A stretch of DNA of 64,000 nt, taken from IMG/VR virus record IMGVR_UViG_3300042934_000398, positions 1 to 64,000 of that record; one strand, given 5' to 3'. This document shows, in pieces, positions 24,861 through 32,822 of this stretch. The DNA is from a virus. The notes beneath the pieces were generated by a model that made no database searches, had not been told where the DNA came from, and worked only from the letters and a program-made list of their open reading frames with translations. How positions within the stretch are numbered: position 1 is the first letter of the stretch; the number at the start of each line of letters is the position of its first letter. A program made the translations under genes and the position numbers.

Positions 24861-25082
24861 ATGAAAGTATCAAAAGATATTCAATATAAAATGCACAAAG
24901 CAGCTAGACTGCACTCAGAAGCAAATAAATTAATGGAAGATGTAAATGATTATTTTGAAAAGAATGGAATAGATGAAGATGTATTGAGATGTGGGAATGG
25001 AATATCGCTAGAAGAGGTTGAACTTGGAAACGATATAGTGGATGAATTTGTGTCATGGGCAGAAAATGATTTTGAATTATAG
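24861..25082 (+). CDS. Unknown acidic 73-residue protein
   Basis: ATGGAGGTAAGT SD, then ATG at 24861. Helical N-terminal half, acidic C-terminus. No known family. Confidence 0.65.
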   Translation: MKVSKDIQYKMHKAARLHSEANKLMEDVNDYFEKNGIDEDVLRCGNGISLEEVELGNDIVDEFVSWAENDFEL

Positions 25083-25128
25083 AAACACAACCAAAAACGA
25101 TTTTGATTTGAAAATAGGAGGAAATAAA

Positions 25129-25368
25129 ATGGAACAGAGCTGCGATACATGTAATAACAGATATGTTTGTGAGGGTGAATTTGAGTTCAATTGTAAAGAG
25201 TCAGGATATATGAGATATAGCAAAGATACAAGAGACAATAAAGAAAAAATTAATATACCAAAATATGATGAGTTAGTAAAAGCCTTAGAATATGCACACA
25301 GATTTGCGAGTAGAAATGATAGTTATGATCAAGAATATGTTAAAAATGTAATTGATAAATGCAGATGA
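25129..25368 (+). CDS. Small Cys-containing protein
   Basis: 79 residues behind ATAGGAGGAA. CDTCNNRYVCEGEFEFNC gives four spaced cysteines, a probable metal knuckle, followed by a helical tail. No known function. Confidence 0.65.
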   Translation: MEQSCDTCNNRYVCEGEFEFNCKESGYMRYSKDTRDNKEKINIPKYDELVKALEYAHRFASRNDSYDQEYVKNVIDKCR

Positions 25369-25399
25369 AACTTAAATTTGATTATGAATGGAGAAAATA

Positions 25400-25786
25400 A
25401 TGAAGAGAGATATGGATTTGATAAGAAAAATATTATTTGATTTAGAGAAACAAAGTGATGGGACACCTGTATATGATTTAGAAATTGATGGTCATTCAGA
25501 TAAAGAGGTTGCATACCATTGTAAATTATTATATGACGCTGGATATGTATTAAACTATGATGCAAGTTATGCAGATGGCGATTATTTAATCGGATTTGGA
25601 GTTGGAAGTATTTCGTGGGACGGACACGAATTAATTGATACCATTAGAAATGATACTGTTTGGAATAAGACAAAAGACACCGTTGTTAAAAACGGATTAT
25701 CTATGACGGTTGATGTCATTAAGGAAATAGCTACATCAATATTATCTGGTATGACACAGGCAGCAATTAAAGGGTTGACAACTTAA
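25400..25786 (+). CDS. DUF2513-like protein
   Basis: 128 residues from ATG at 25400. MKRDMDLIRKILFDLE, then HSDKEVAYHCKLLYDAGY and ISWDGHELIDTIRNDTVW follow the DUF2513 pattern as I know it from Firmicutes phages and plasmids. The fold is probably a winged helix. Molecular role unknown. Confidence 0.8.
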   Translation: MKRDMDLIRKILFDLEKQSDGTPVYDLEIDGHSDKEVAYHCKLLYDAGYVLNYDASYADGDYLIGFGVGSISWDGHELIDTIRNDTVWNKTKDTVVKNGLSMTVDVIKEIATSILSGMTQAAIKGLTT

Positions 25787-25818
25787 AACGAGGATTTCAT
25801 CAAGAAAGGAGCAATGGA

Positions 25819-26046
25819 TTGGGAGGATCAACAACTAGATTTAGTAAGTGTTATTGTTCTAAATGTAGAGATAAATATTATAAAGCATATTTAATAACTC
25901 ATAGAAGAACAATTGACTGGAATAACGTTTCTGCTGTTGCTAAAAATGGAGAATACATAACATTACATTGTAAAATAACTGTGGTAATGAATGGAAGTCC
26001 AATAGTAAATCAGCACATAGAATATTCAAATAGAACTAGATATTGA
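25819..26046 (+). CDS. Unknown 75-residue protein, TTG start
   Basis: AAAGGAG lies 7 bases before the TTG at 25819. Begins GGSTTRFSKCYCSKCRDKYY with C-C-C cysteines, probably a partial zinc knuckle; the rest is beta-rich. No known family. Confidence 0.6.
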   Translation: MGGSTTRFSKCYCSKCRDKYYKAYLITHRRTIDWNNVSAVAKNGEYITLHCKITVVMNGSPIVNQHIEYSNRTRY

Positions 26047-26064
26047 TTGGAAAGGGAAAATAAA

Positions 26065-26328
26065 TTGGATATTAAAAAGGCAATAGAAATTATACAGGGA
26101 AATATAAACGCTAAAAAAAATGATGAACTGCAAGCCATTGAAATAGCTGTTAGAGAAATGAAAAAGTCAATAGCTATGAAACCAATAAATAATGGTAACT
26201 GGGTTTCAAAAACATGTCCAACATGTGGTGAAGGGTTATCAGAGCATCATGGAGATGGATATTATAGTGATAATATTTGTTTGGAAAGTTGTCCTAATTG
26301 CAGGCAGCTACTTGATTGGGACGATTAA
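26065..26328 (+). CDS. Zinc-ribbon protein, TTG start
   Basis: 87 residues from TTG at 26065 with GGAAAGGG SD (a TTG at 26047 is in frame but precedes the SD). A helical N-terminus is followed by CPTCGEGLSE and CPNCRQLLDW, a four-cysteine zinc ribbon. Common style among phage small proteins. Confidence 0.7.
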   Translation: MDIKKAIEIIQGNINAKKNDELQAIEIAVREMKKSIAMKPINNGNWVSKTCPTCGEGLSEHHGDGYYSDNICLESCPNCRQLLDWDD

Positions 26329-26371
26329 CCATTTAAAACATGAAATTGATGTGTAGTTGAAAGGAGAATAA

Positions 26372-26539
26372 ATGAAAGAAGTGTATTGTTGTGATAAAAT
26401 GAAAAAAGAAGGATGGTATGTGGAACAAAAAGATAATAAGATAATTCTTCAAGAAGAGTACAGTCCACATTACATAGATAATGCAAAATATTGTCCTTGG
26501 TGCGGTGAAAACTTAGAAAATATATTAAAAGAAAGCTGA
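26372..26539 (+). CDS. Small zinc-ribbon protein
   Basis: 55 residues behind AAAGGAGAA. Cys pair near the start (YCCDKM) and a CPWCGENL knuckle at the end. The same layout as the preceding gene, hence a likely paralogue group. Confidence 0.7.
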   Translation: MKEVYCCDKMKKEGWYVEQKDNKIILQEEYSPHYIDNAKYCPWCGENLENILKES

Positions 26540-26583
26540 AAAATAAACGATTGAAGTGGCTAAATAGAAAAGGAGTTGTAATT

Positions 26584-26811
26584 ATGAATAATAAGATTAA
26601 AACACAAACAGAATTAAAAAATTTTATTCATACACAAATAGAAAAATATACTAATACAATAATATTGCGAATTTTAAAAGAATTTGAAATGGAAGAAAAG
26701 TACGCTTATATCAAAAAAGAATGTGTAGATGGATATGATAAACAATTGGTAAACAGTATTAATGATGCAATCTTTTCGCTTTTAGTAAATAATGTGAATA
26801 ACAATAAATGA
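26584..26811 (+). CDS. Unknown 75-residue helical protein
   Basis: AAAAGGAGTTG SD before ATG at 26584. Lys/Asn-rich helices. No known family. Confidence 0.65.
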   Translation: MNNKIKTQTELKNFIHTQIEKYTNTIILRILKEFEMEEKYAYIKKECVDGYDKQLVNSINDAIFSLLVNNVNNNK

Positions 26812-26840
26812 ATCATTTGGTTTGGAAAGATGGTGATAAG

Positions 26841-27008
26841 ATGGGAATAGTAATTATTTGTTTTAAACGATATGAAAGCAAATACGAAACAAATGATACA
26901 GAAATTTATGAATGGATTGAATATTCGTCTTTGGATGAATTTGAAAAGCATTATCCTAATTGTAAAGTAAAGTTTGTTTTTACAAAAGAAGATAATTTAA
27001 TACGATGA
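26841..27008 (+). CDS. Unknown 55-residue protein
   Basis: ATG at 26841 behind GATGGTGAT; an overlapping in-frame ATG at 26808 lacks an SD. Small alpha/beta protein starting GIVIICFKRYESKY. No known family. Confidence 0.55.
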   Translation: MGIVIICFKRYESKYETNDTEIYEWIEYSSLDEFEKHYPNCKVKFVFTKEDNLIR

Positions 27009-27037
27009 AATGTATAATTGATAAGGAGGATCAAATT

Positions 27038-27298
27038 ATGACATTAAGCCAAATGAAAAAGGATGTCGAATATCTTCTCGAAGAATATGGTCATCCAGAA
27101 GATATATGTGGAGATGTATGTAATACAGAGTTATTTTTAAATTTATTAATGGGGAAGATATCAAGAGAAGAATGTTTAAAAAATATGATGCAAAGATACT
27201 ATGAAAAAGGTACTGACGATGGCGAAATTCCTCAAGCAGATAAGAAAGCACAACGTATATTTAAAAGATGGTTAGATAGTGAATTATTAATAGATTGA
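27038..27298 (+). CDS. Unknown 86-residue protein
   Basis: ATAAGGAGGATC SD before ATG at 27038. Helical with central cysteines (EDICGDVCNTELF). No known family. Confidence 0.7.
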   Translation: MTLSQMKKDVEYLLEEYGHPEDICGDVCNTELFLNLLMGKISREECLKNMMQRYYEKGTDDGEIPQADKKAQRIFKRWLDSELLID

Positions 27299-27338
27299 CG
27301 ATTTGATTATCTTATAGAAAGGTAGGTAGCTAATTATA

Positions 27339-27497
27339 ATAACAGAATTTGAATATGGAAGTATTAAATGTAAAAGCATTTGTTATAACTGTATAAACAA
27401 AAAACAATGTGGAGTTAAAATGGATGCGGAATCAAAGAAGAAAGTTGTGATAAACTGTTTGAACAAAATTAATATTAAAAAGGAAGAAGACGATTGA
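27339..27497 (+). CDS. Cys-rich small protein, apparent ATA start
   Basis: GGTAGGTAG is followed 9 bases later by ATA ACA GAA TTT GAA; no ATG, GTG or TTG is in frame upstream. 52 residues with CKSICYNCINKKQC, a four-cysteine cluster, then a lysine-rich tail. Start could also be the preceding ATA at 27336. Confidence 0.6.
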   Translation: MTEFEYGSIKCKSICYNCINKKQCGVKMDAESKKKVVINCLNKINIKKEEDD

Positions 27498-27498
27498 T

Positions 27499-27669
27499 AT
27501 GAACAGAACACTAACAGAAGACGAGTTAACTAAAGAAGAAGAAATTATCAGAGATTATTGTTTCAAAAAGTCTTACGATTCTGATAGGTTAGCTCAGGTG
27601 CTAAGATATGGATTAGATCACGAACAGTTAATAGTTTTGTGTAGAGATATATTAGATAATTGCAGATAA
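27499..27669 (+). CDS. Unknown 56-residue helical protein
   Basis: ATG one base after the previous TGA with AAGGAAG SD. Acidic, helical, two cysteines near the end. A long non-coding gap with promoters follows. Confidence 0.65.
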   Translation: MNRTLTEDELTKEEEIIRDYCFKKSYDSDRLAQVLRYGLDHEQLIVLCRDILDNCR

Positions 27670-27760
27670 AATAACTATTTTATCATTTCTAAAGCAGGAC
27701 AAGCTATAAGAATAAGTATTAAATAAGTATTACATAATACTATTTTTAAAAAGTTAATAA

Positions 27761-27819
27761 AAATAATAATAAACATGTTAAAAAACATATTGACATGTTT
27801 ATTTGTGTGTGCTATCTTT
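27761..27819 (+). promoter_or_regulatory. Promoter with AT-rich element and dyad ahead of mazF
   Basis: AAAATAATAATAAACATG (27761-27778), 12-nt gap, TTGACA (27791-27796), 17-bp spacer, TATCTT (27814-27819). AAACATG and CATGTTT flank the -35 as an inverted repeat, a possible operator. A second element copy (AAATAATAATATACA) follows at 27831-27845. Confidence 0.7.
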
Positions 27820-27961
27820 TTATTATAGAAAATAATAATATACATTAAGTATAAACTAATTATTAATTGTATATAATATATTATGAATGAAAGGATGGTG
27901 CAAACGATTAATAATATCAAACTAAAACAATTTAAATGAATAAACGAAGGAGATTAATCAA

Positions 27962-27991
27962 ATGAACTGTTATATTGACAATTCTAGTTGA
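27962..27991 (+). CDS. Nine-residue leader peptide before mazF
   Basis: AAGGAGATTAATCAA then ATG and MNCYIDNSS-stop. The SD is strong, so it is probably translated; its function could be attenuation or simply coupling to mazF 25 bases downstream. No room for an antitoxin. Confidence 0.35.
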   Translation: MNCYIDNSS

Positions 27992-28016
27992 ATGAAAATG
28001 AAAAGGAGAGATTATT

Positions 28017-28409
28017 ATGATTATTAAAAGAGGAGATATTTTTTATATTGATATTAAAAACGATGAATTAGATCCACACAAACAGATAGGTTGTAGACCT
28101 TGTATTATCATATCTAATGATATGAATAATAAACACAACAGCAGAGTACAGTACATACCATTGACCAGTAGGGACAAAAAGTATATACCTACTCATGTAA
28201 TTTTGAAAACTACAGAAGGACTTCAGAAAGAATCAATTGCTTTATGCGAATGTATTGACGGAATTAGTAAGGCGTATATCAAAGAAAAGATTGGTCATGT
28301 ATCTGAAGAAGATATGATAAAAATAGAGAATGCTATGGATATTCAGTTAAATCCAAGTAGAACAGTAAGATTTGTTGTAAGAAATCCTAGACAATATGCT
28401 CATGCTTAA
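28017..28409 (+). CDS. mazF: MazF/PemK-family endoribonuclease toxin-like protein
   Basis: 130 residues. IIKRGDIFYIDIKND, then GCRPCIIISNDMNNKHNS and IPLTSRDKKYIPTHVIL are the MazF/PemK core: beta-barrel start, RPCIIISND strand, and the conserved Ser/Thr before the mRNA-binding loop. These enzymes cleave mRNA at short motifs. An upstream antitoxin (MazE/PemI) is expected but only a 9-codon peptide precedes it. The activity might be used by the phage against host mRNA or be countered by a distant antitoxin. SD AAAAGGAGA. Confidence 0.88.
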   Translation: MIIKRGDIFYIDIKNDELDPHKQIGCRPCIIISNDMNNKHNSRVQYIPLTSRDKKYIPTHVILKTTEGLQKESIALCECIDGISKAYIKEKIGHVSEEDMIKIENAMDIQLNPSRTVRFVVRNPRQYAHA

Positions 28410-28445
28410 AAATAGATAATATTAAACATAATTAAAATATAAATA

Positions 28446-28474
28446 TTGACAAATGGATGATTATGTATTATATT
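28446..28474 (+). promoter_or_regulatory. Promoter of the DGQHR/integrase-fold operon
   Basis: TTGACA (28446-28451), 17-bp spacer, TATATT (28469-28474). No copy of the dispersed element precedes it, unlike most promoters here. Confidence 0.7.
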
Positions 28475-28513
28475 ATTGTTATATGTATGAATCATAGGGA
28501 GGATGAGTATTAT

Positions 28514-29779
28514 ATGAAAGACGATAAAGCATTAAGAGAAGTGTTGCAAACGAAAATTGCCCAAATTAAAGCAGAATATCCTAAAATAGTAATAAAAGAA
28601 ATTTCACAGACTATGGCGAACACTTATAATGTGAAACATGGATTAAGTATCGACATTATAAACGGCATATATCCTATAGAAAACTTAACTTATGATATGT
28701 TGTATAAATTAATGAAATCCATTCACACACTTACAGCATCAAGATTTATGACACTAGATTCTTCTGATTTATATGCACCATCATATTTTACAGATATTGA
28801 AATTGAAGAATTTGAAAAACCTGTTCCGGAAGAAGAAGATAATTTTGATATTGTTATTAAAGATTGGCACGAAACAACAATGGATCAATATAGAGTAATT
28901 CATATTTTTACCGATATAAATGAGAAAATTCGCTGGAGAAACTATAATAAACTTCGTTTTAATCCAGAAACTCAACGAGATTTAATTGAAATAAAATCAC
29001 AAAAAGGTACGATAGTAAAAAAACTTGACATCAATAGAAAAGCCGTGAATAATATGAAGGAACTTATGATTAAGGGATTATATTTCCCAGTTCCTTGTAT
29101 TATTAATATTAATCCAGATAAATGCGAAGAGCCAGTAATTATAAGAGGCAATACTTTAACTATACCAAAAGAAAATCATATTGATTTAATTGAGGGATTT
29201 CATAACTATATTGCTGAATGTGAAGTTAAAGATGAAAATCCTGATTGGAATTTTCCGTGTGAATTGAAATTAATGTTTTTAGATACTGATAGATGTAATG
29301 ACTTTATTAATCAAATGGATCAGAAGACTCATTTTAGAGAACCACAAAAAGCTAGAATAGACACACAGTCTCAAGAAAATTTTATAATTGACAGATTAAA
29401 TTCAAATAGTAAATATCATCTAGTAGGTACTATAGATAAAGATATGAGAGTCTATTTATATAAAATTATAAAATATATTTTTGAGGTTCAGGATAGAAAA
29501 CAAGCTGTAGATATTTTTGAACATTTGAAAGATAATTTAAATTATATAATCGAAAATACAGATCATTATAATATTGCATTTAACAAAACTGAATTTTTTG
29601 TATATTTGATGATGATAAAAAGTTCAATAGATTCTAATATAGATTTTGAAAGTATATATAGAAAAATCGATATTAATAGTATCTTTGAAGAATTTAAGAT
29701 TAGAAATGCACCAAGCGCATCGTATTATGCTAAATTAAAATCTATAATTAACGAGGTGATTAAAAATGCCAATGTATAA
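28514..29779 (+). CDS. DGQHR/DndB-like protein, degenerate motif
   Basis: 421 residues from ATG at 28514 behind GGGAGGATG (the in-frame ATG at 28457 lies inside the promoter). The middle looks like the DGQHR/DndB fold: RFNPETQRDL, then HIDLIEGFHNYIAE where the family has DGQHR, then INQMDQKTHFREPQKARID matching the conserved N-K-K/R stretch. The Q and R of the motif are missing. An N-terminal region of about 100 residues may bind DNA. Overlaps the next gene by 14 bases. In SPbeta, the large YopQ gene precedes the repressor MrpR/YopR in a similar pair; correspondence is inference. Confidence 0.55.
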   Translation: MKDDKALREVLQTKIAQIKAEYPKIVIKEISQTMANTYNVKHGLSIDIINGIYPIENLTYDMLYKLMKSIHTLTASRFMTLDSSDLYAPSYFTDIEIEEFEKPVPEEEDNFDIVIKDWHETTMDQYRVIHIFTDINEKIRWRNYNKLRFNPETQRDLIEIKSQKGTIVKKLDINRKAVNNMKELMIKGLYFPVPCIININPDKCEEPVIIRGNTLTIPKENHIDLIEGFHNYIAECEVKDENPDWNFPCELKLMFLDTDRCNDFINQMDQKTHFREPQKARIDTQSQENFIIDRLNSNSKYHLVGTIDKDMRVYLYKIIKYIFEVQDRKQAVDIFEHLKDNLNYIIENTDHYNIAFNKTEFFVYLMMIKSSIDSNIDFESIYRKIDINSIFEEFKIRNAPSASYYAKLKSIINEVIKNANV

Positions 29780-30764
29780 CGAATTTCAAAAAAATAGATA
29801 TTTAGAAAGCTCAGACTTTAAATTTGAAGAAAGTGTAAAAGATGTAGTTAAAAGATTATTTGAAGGTGCTGCAAAAATTGAATTACAAGAGAATTGTGAT
29901 TTATCATTATTTAATCGTTCTCAAGTAATAAACCTATTGAAAGGTTATAATTCAAAATCTAAGAATTATTTAAGGTTAATAGTGAATCAATTTTCATATT
30001 ATTATACTTGGTGTTTATCTGAGGGATTAGTGGATAATACTAATATCATAAATCAATACGATTATAACTTAACTAAACCAATTATAGATGATATAGTAAC
30101 TTTGGATATTATAAGAGATAAATATTTTTTAGTTGATTATTTTTTAGATAATGTTTATAAAAATGAAAAAATTGATATAACTGATAAATACATTTTTTAC
30201 GCATTGTTCAGCGGAATTTGTGGTATTGAATTTAGCGACTTAATAAATTTAAGATTAGATGATATTAATAAAAAAAGAAAGGTTGTTAATTTAATTTCCG
30301 GTAAAATACTTAAAGTAGATGACATTTTTATAGAACTTGCAGAGGAAGCAGATAAATCACTTGTATATTGCCCAGATGGAATTGAAAGTGTTAATAGATC
30401 AAAAGATCCAGATAGATATAAATATGACGAAAGTTGTTACATTCTTAAACCTTGTGGTAATCGTTCGTTAAATAGACCAATAACAAAAATGATTTTAGGT
30501 ACAAGATTAAGACAACTACAAAAACATCTTAATAATAGATTTATTAATGGTGGTTCTATTTATTTTAATGGAATGGTTAATTTTATTAAAAATAAATTTG
30601 AATCAGAAGGTATAACTTTACGTCAAGCAGTATTTGAAAAAAGGAATAAGTTATCATACGTGTATAATGATAAACTTCAAGAATATATCAATGAATTTGG
30701 TTCAAATATGATAGATAGAGCATTTAGAGCTAAAATTGTTGATATTATCGAATTATATGAGTAG
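29766..30764 (+). CDS. Integrase-fold regulator without catalytic residues (MrpR-like candidate)
   Basis: 332 residues, SD GAGGTGATT. The fold of tyrosine recombinases is recognisable: a SAM-like region (KSKNYLRLIVNQFSYYYTWCLSEGLV) and then FYALFSGICGIEFSDLINLRLDDIN, the signature surrounding the first catalytic Arg, which here is replaced (GIEFSD). No HxxR box and no catalytic Tyr region follow. Length and loss of activity match MrpR (YopR), the SPbeta master repressor of lytic growth. Predicted job: sequence-specific repressor, perhaps of the repeated element in this window. An orphan recombinase pseudogene is the alternative, but the ORF is intact. Confidence 0.65.
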   Translation: MPMYNEFQKNRYLESSDFKFEESVKDVVKRLFEGAAKIELQENCDLSLFNRSQVINLLKGYNSKSKNYLRLIVNQFSYYYTWCLSEGLVDNTNIINQYDYNLTKPIIDDIVTLDIIRDKYFLVDYFLDNVYKNEKIDITDKYIFYALFSGICGIEFSDLINLRLDDINKKRKVVNLISGKILKVDDIFIELAEEADKSLVYCPDGIESVNRSKDPDRYKYDESCYILKPCGNRSLNRPITKMILGTRLRQLQKHLNNRFINGGSIYFNGMVNFIKNKFESEGITLRQAVFEKRNKLSYVYNDKLQEYINEFGSNMIDRAFRAKIVDIIELYE

Positions 30765-30851
30765 AAATAAAGGGTGGTGAATTCCACCCAATATTTTAAA
30801 CAAATATAAATAAAAACAAACACTAATAAATAAAACAATTTATATAATAAC

Positions 30852-30880
30852 TTGAAAAATTATTTTCAATATAGTATAAT
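30852..30880 (+). promoter_or_regulatory. Sigma-A promoter downstream of the integrase-fold gene
   Basis: TTGAAA (30852-30857), 17-bp spacer, TATAAT (30875-30880). Faces right, toward the oppositely oriented small RNA and the gene at 31062. Confidence 0.7.
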
Positions 30881-30917
30881 ATAAGAACAAAGAACAAATG
30901 TTCGGAAATTGCTAAAC

Positions 30918-30998
30918 AGTATAAAAAAAGAAGCACAGAAAACTTTGGTCGGCTGACTGTGCTTCTAACAAATACCAATTAAAATAGTGTATAGGTAT
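30918..30998 (-). ncRNA. Candidate antisense small RNA with intrinsic terminator
   Basis: Minus strand: TTGCGT (31033-31028), 17 bp, TATAAT (31010-31005), predicted start near 30998. About 30 nt of leader contain ATACC/GGTAT, then GAAGCACAG pairs CTGTGCTTC around an 18-nt loop and is followed by seven T residues. About 80 nt in all, opposite to all neighbouring genes. It lies across the rightward transcript starting near 30887, so it could regulate by transcriptional interference or pairing. Confidence 0.55.
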
Positions 30999-31061
30999 GA
31001 TTTAATTATAATACAAATCTTCCTATCACGCAATAATTAAATTATGGGAGGATTTATATTT

Positions 31062-31367
31062 ATGGGAATTATGGAAGAAAAATTATTTGAATTGGAAGAG
31101 ATTATTGGAATTAATACATATGAGCGAGGCTTGAATATATATAATATTGTAGATATTGATAAATCAGGAGTAGAAAAACAGCATACTATAGAATTATCAA
31201 AAGTTGATATAGATAGCGGAGTTATCATGTTTATTGATTTTAATGATGAAATTATAAAATGCTTTTTAACTGAATCTATTGAAATCATAACTATTACTTA
31301 TAATCCAGAATTGTACAAGCTGATATTCAAAGACGGCAGACAAACGTTTATCTTTCCTGTAAAGTAG
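31062..31367 (+). CDS. Unknown 101-residue protein
   Basis: GGGAGG lies 10 bases before ATG at 31062. Beta-rich acidic protein (MFIDFNDEIIKCFLTESIEIITI). No known family. First gene after the small-RNA locus and followed by a terminator. Confidence 0.65.
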   Translation: MGIMEEKLFELEEIIGINTYERGLNIYNIVDIDKSGVEKQHTIELSKVDIDSGVIMFIDFNDEIIKCFLTESIEIITITYNPELYKLIFKDGRQTFIFPVK

Positions 31368-31389
31368 TTAAATAATATATAGTTCACAT

Positions 31390-31425
31390 GGCAGTCTGTA
31401 ATATGGCTGCCTGTAATTTTATTAT
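31390..31425 (+). terminator. Terminator with conserved 12-nt loop
   Basis: GGCAG (31390-31394), loop TCTGTAATATGG, CTGCC (31407-31411), then a T-rich tail. The loop is 11/12 identical to that of the hairpin at 48826 although the stems differ. Confidence 0.55.
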
Positions 31426-31438
31426 TATTAAATTTAAT

Positions 31439-31489
31439 ACAAATAATAATAAACATATAGTTGACATTATGAATTTTGTGTGGTAATAT
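31439..31489 (+). promoter_or_regulatory. Promoter with perfect AT-rich element
   Basis: ACAAATAATAATAAACA (31439-31455), 5-nt gap, TTGACA (31461-31466), 17-bp spacer ending TGTGTGG, TAATAT (31484-31489); extended -10. Starts the 31.5-34.6 kb gene run. Confidence 0.88.
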
Positions 31490-31549
31490 TATACACATGA
31501 AGAACAAATAATAAAAATGAGGAGGATATATGAATGGCGGAGATAAGAG

Positions 31550-31726
31550 ATGGGTGAAAAGAATAAAATATTAGATGATACAGAAGAGAGAAGTTATAAG
31601 GTATTTTTAGCTTATAATGAAAAGTTGTTAATTAAGGCAGAAGAAGATTGTAATGAGGAAAAGATTAAATTATATACAAATAATATTAAACATTATAAGA
31701 AGTTATTAGGAATAAAAGATAAATAA
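31550..31726 (+). CDS. Unknown 58-residue protein
   Basis: ATG at 31550 with GGAG 7 bases upstream. A 14-codon frame from 31530 with its own GAGGAGG SD overlaps it and may be a leader. Lys/Glu-rich helices. No known family. Confidence 0.6.
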   Translation: MGEKNKILDDTEERSYKVFLAYNEKLLIKAEEDCNEEKIKLYTNNIKHYKKLLGIKDK

Positions 31727-31771
31727 TCAAAGCAAATACGATTAATATTATAATATAAGAAAGGAATATAA

Positions 31772-31921
31772 ATGAAAAAGAAAAGGTGTTGTTATAACTG
31801 TATATTTTCAAAATACATAAATGGCGAATCAATTATAACGAGTGGATATAAGTGTTACAAGAATCCTTTTAAGCCTGTATTTATTGGATTAACTGGTTAT
31901 TGTAAAAAAGCAGATAAATGA
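31772..31921 (+). CDS. Cys-rich small protein
   Basis: 49 residues behind AAAGGAATA. CCYNCIFSK, a central C and a late YCKK cysteine give a likely metal site, similar in style to the protein at 27339. Function unknown. Confidence 0.65.
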   Translation: MKKKRCCYNCIFSKYINGESIITSGYKCYKNPFKPVFIGLTGYCKKADK

Positions 31922-31956
31922 ATACGCTTATTAACAGTTTAGAAAGGAGATAATAT

Positions 31957-32115
31957 ATGGTTAATGGACGTACCATTGAAGAAGAATTAAAAAGAATTGA
32001 TGATTTCTTTGAGAAACAGACTGTAGAAGAATTTGAAGAAATGGCTGTCGAGTGTGGTATTAATGAAATTTTACCAAGTGATCAGAGTAGTTATAATAAA
32101 GTATTTGATAGTTGA
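31957..32115 (+). CDS. Unknown acidic 52-residue protein
   Basis: GAAAGGAGA SD, then ATG. Acidic, helical. No known family. Confidence 0.65.
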   Translation: MVNGRTIEEELKRIDDFFEKQTVEEFEEMAVECGINEILPSDQSSYNKVFDS

Positions 32116-32153
32116 TAGAAGAGTAATTTGCTTGTCATTTGAAAGGAGAGTAT

Positions 32154-32492
32154 ATGAAAAAGAGTATACGAGTTAATGATTGGAATGGATTTTGCGAATC
32201 CACTAAAACAATTGAAGTCGACGAAGAGGAATTAAATAATACATATATAAATGAATATGGCGTTGAATTCCTAAAACATGATGGAGAGTTGTATATGTGC
32301 GACGGAAGCATGTGTGATAGTTTTGAAAGAAGAGATAACATGAGAATCAATATTGATATTGAAGATGATAAATGTTGTAACACTTGCAGAAATGGAATGC
32401 AGGTATGTGAGTCAGAAAGAGGGTATTGTATAGAATGTAAGTGTAACGGTGAATACAAAGACGAAACTGATATCTGTGATAGCTATAAGTAA
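32154..32492 (+). CDS. Acidic Cys-rich protein
   Basis: 112 residues from ATG at 32154 behind AAAGGAGAG. The C-terminal half has eight cysteines (KCCNTCRNGMQVC then YCIECKCNGEY), a probable double metal site. Family not recognised. Confidence 0.7.
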   Translation: MKKSIRVNDWNGFCESTKTIEVDEEELNNTYINEYGVEFLKHDGELYMCDGSMCDSFERRDNMRINIDIEDDKCCNTCRNGMQVCESERGYCIECKCNGEYKDETDICDSYK

Positions 32493-32560
32493 TTACACTA
32501 CATTTATAAAAGTTAATCAATACAAGAATTTATCGTCTTATTAGAAAGGAAGTGATTACA

Positions 32561-32635
32561 ATAGACAGATTAACAGGCAAAGACCATACTTATCAAGACT
32601 ATGAATTTATGGACATGGTATGGGCGTATATATGA
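32561..32635 (+). CDS. Very small protein, apparent ATA start
   Basis: AAAGGAAGTGATTACA precedes ATA, giving (M)DRLTGKDHTYQDYEF and 24 residues. The start resembles the MERLTK protein at 40946, which supports reading ATA as the first codon. Its TGA overlaps the next ATG (ATATGA). It may be a shortened relative split from the next gene. Confidence 0.45.
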   Translation: MDRLTGKDHTYQDYEFMDMVWAYI

Positions 32636-32775
32636 ATAAAATATCAAAGTATGAAAACAGTTTATTAGAGCCAGATGAAGCAAAACAACTAGTCTCTGAT
32701 ATATGTAAAAATAATATTGATGAATGGAGAATTAAATTACAAGATATGTACGTAAAAATTATGACGATGCGATGA
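32632..32775 (+). CDS. Unknown 47-residue protein
   Basis: ATG overlaps the previous stop. KYENSLLEPDEAKQL resembles the KLAAYEDTNLMPDEV segment of the protein at 40946, so this frame and the preceding one together look like one phage protein family divided in two. Confidence 0.5.
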   Translation: MNKISKYENSLLEPDEAKQLVSDICKNNIDEWRIKLQDMYVKIMTMR

Positions 32776-32822
32776 ATAATAATTGTAAATCACAGTAGAC
32801 ATTGATACGGAAAGGAGATATA

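Noticed and set aside
28514-29779. ParB partner for the parS site
   Set aside because: No ParB HTH or the GxxR CTP-binding motif; the DGQHR-like pattern is a better match.
29766-30764. Active integrase
   Set aside because: First catalytic Arg is replaced and no HxxR or catalytic Tyr segment exists; treated as regulator-like.
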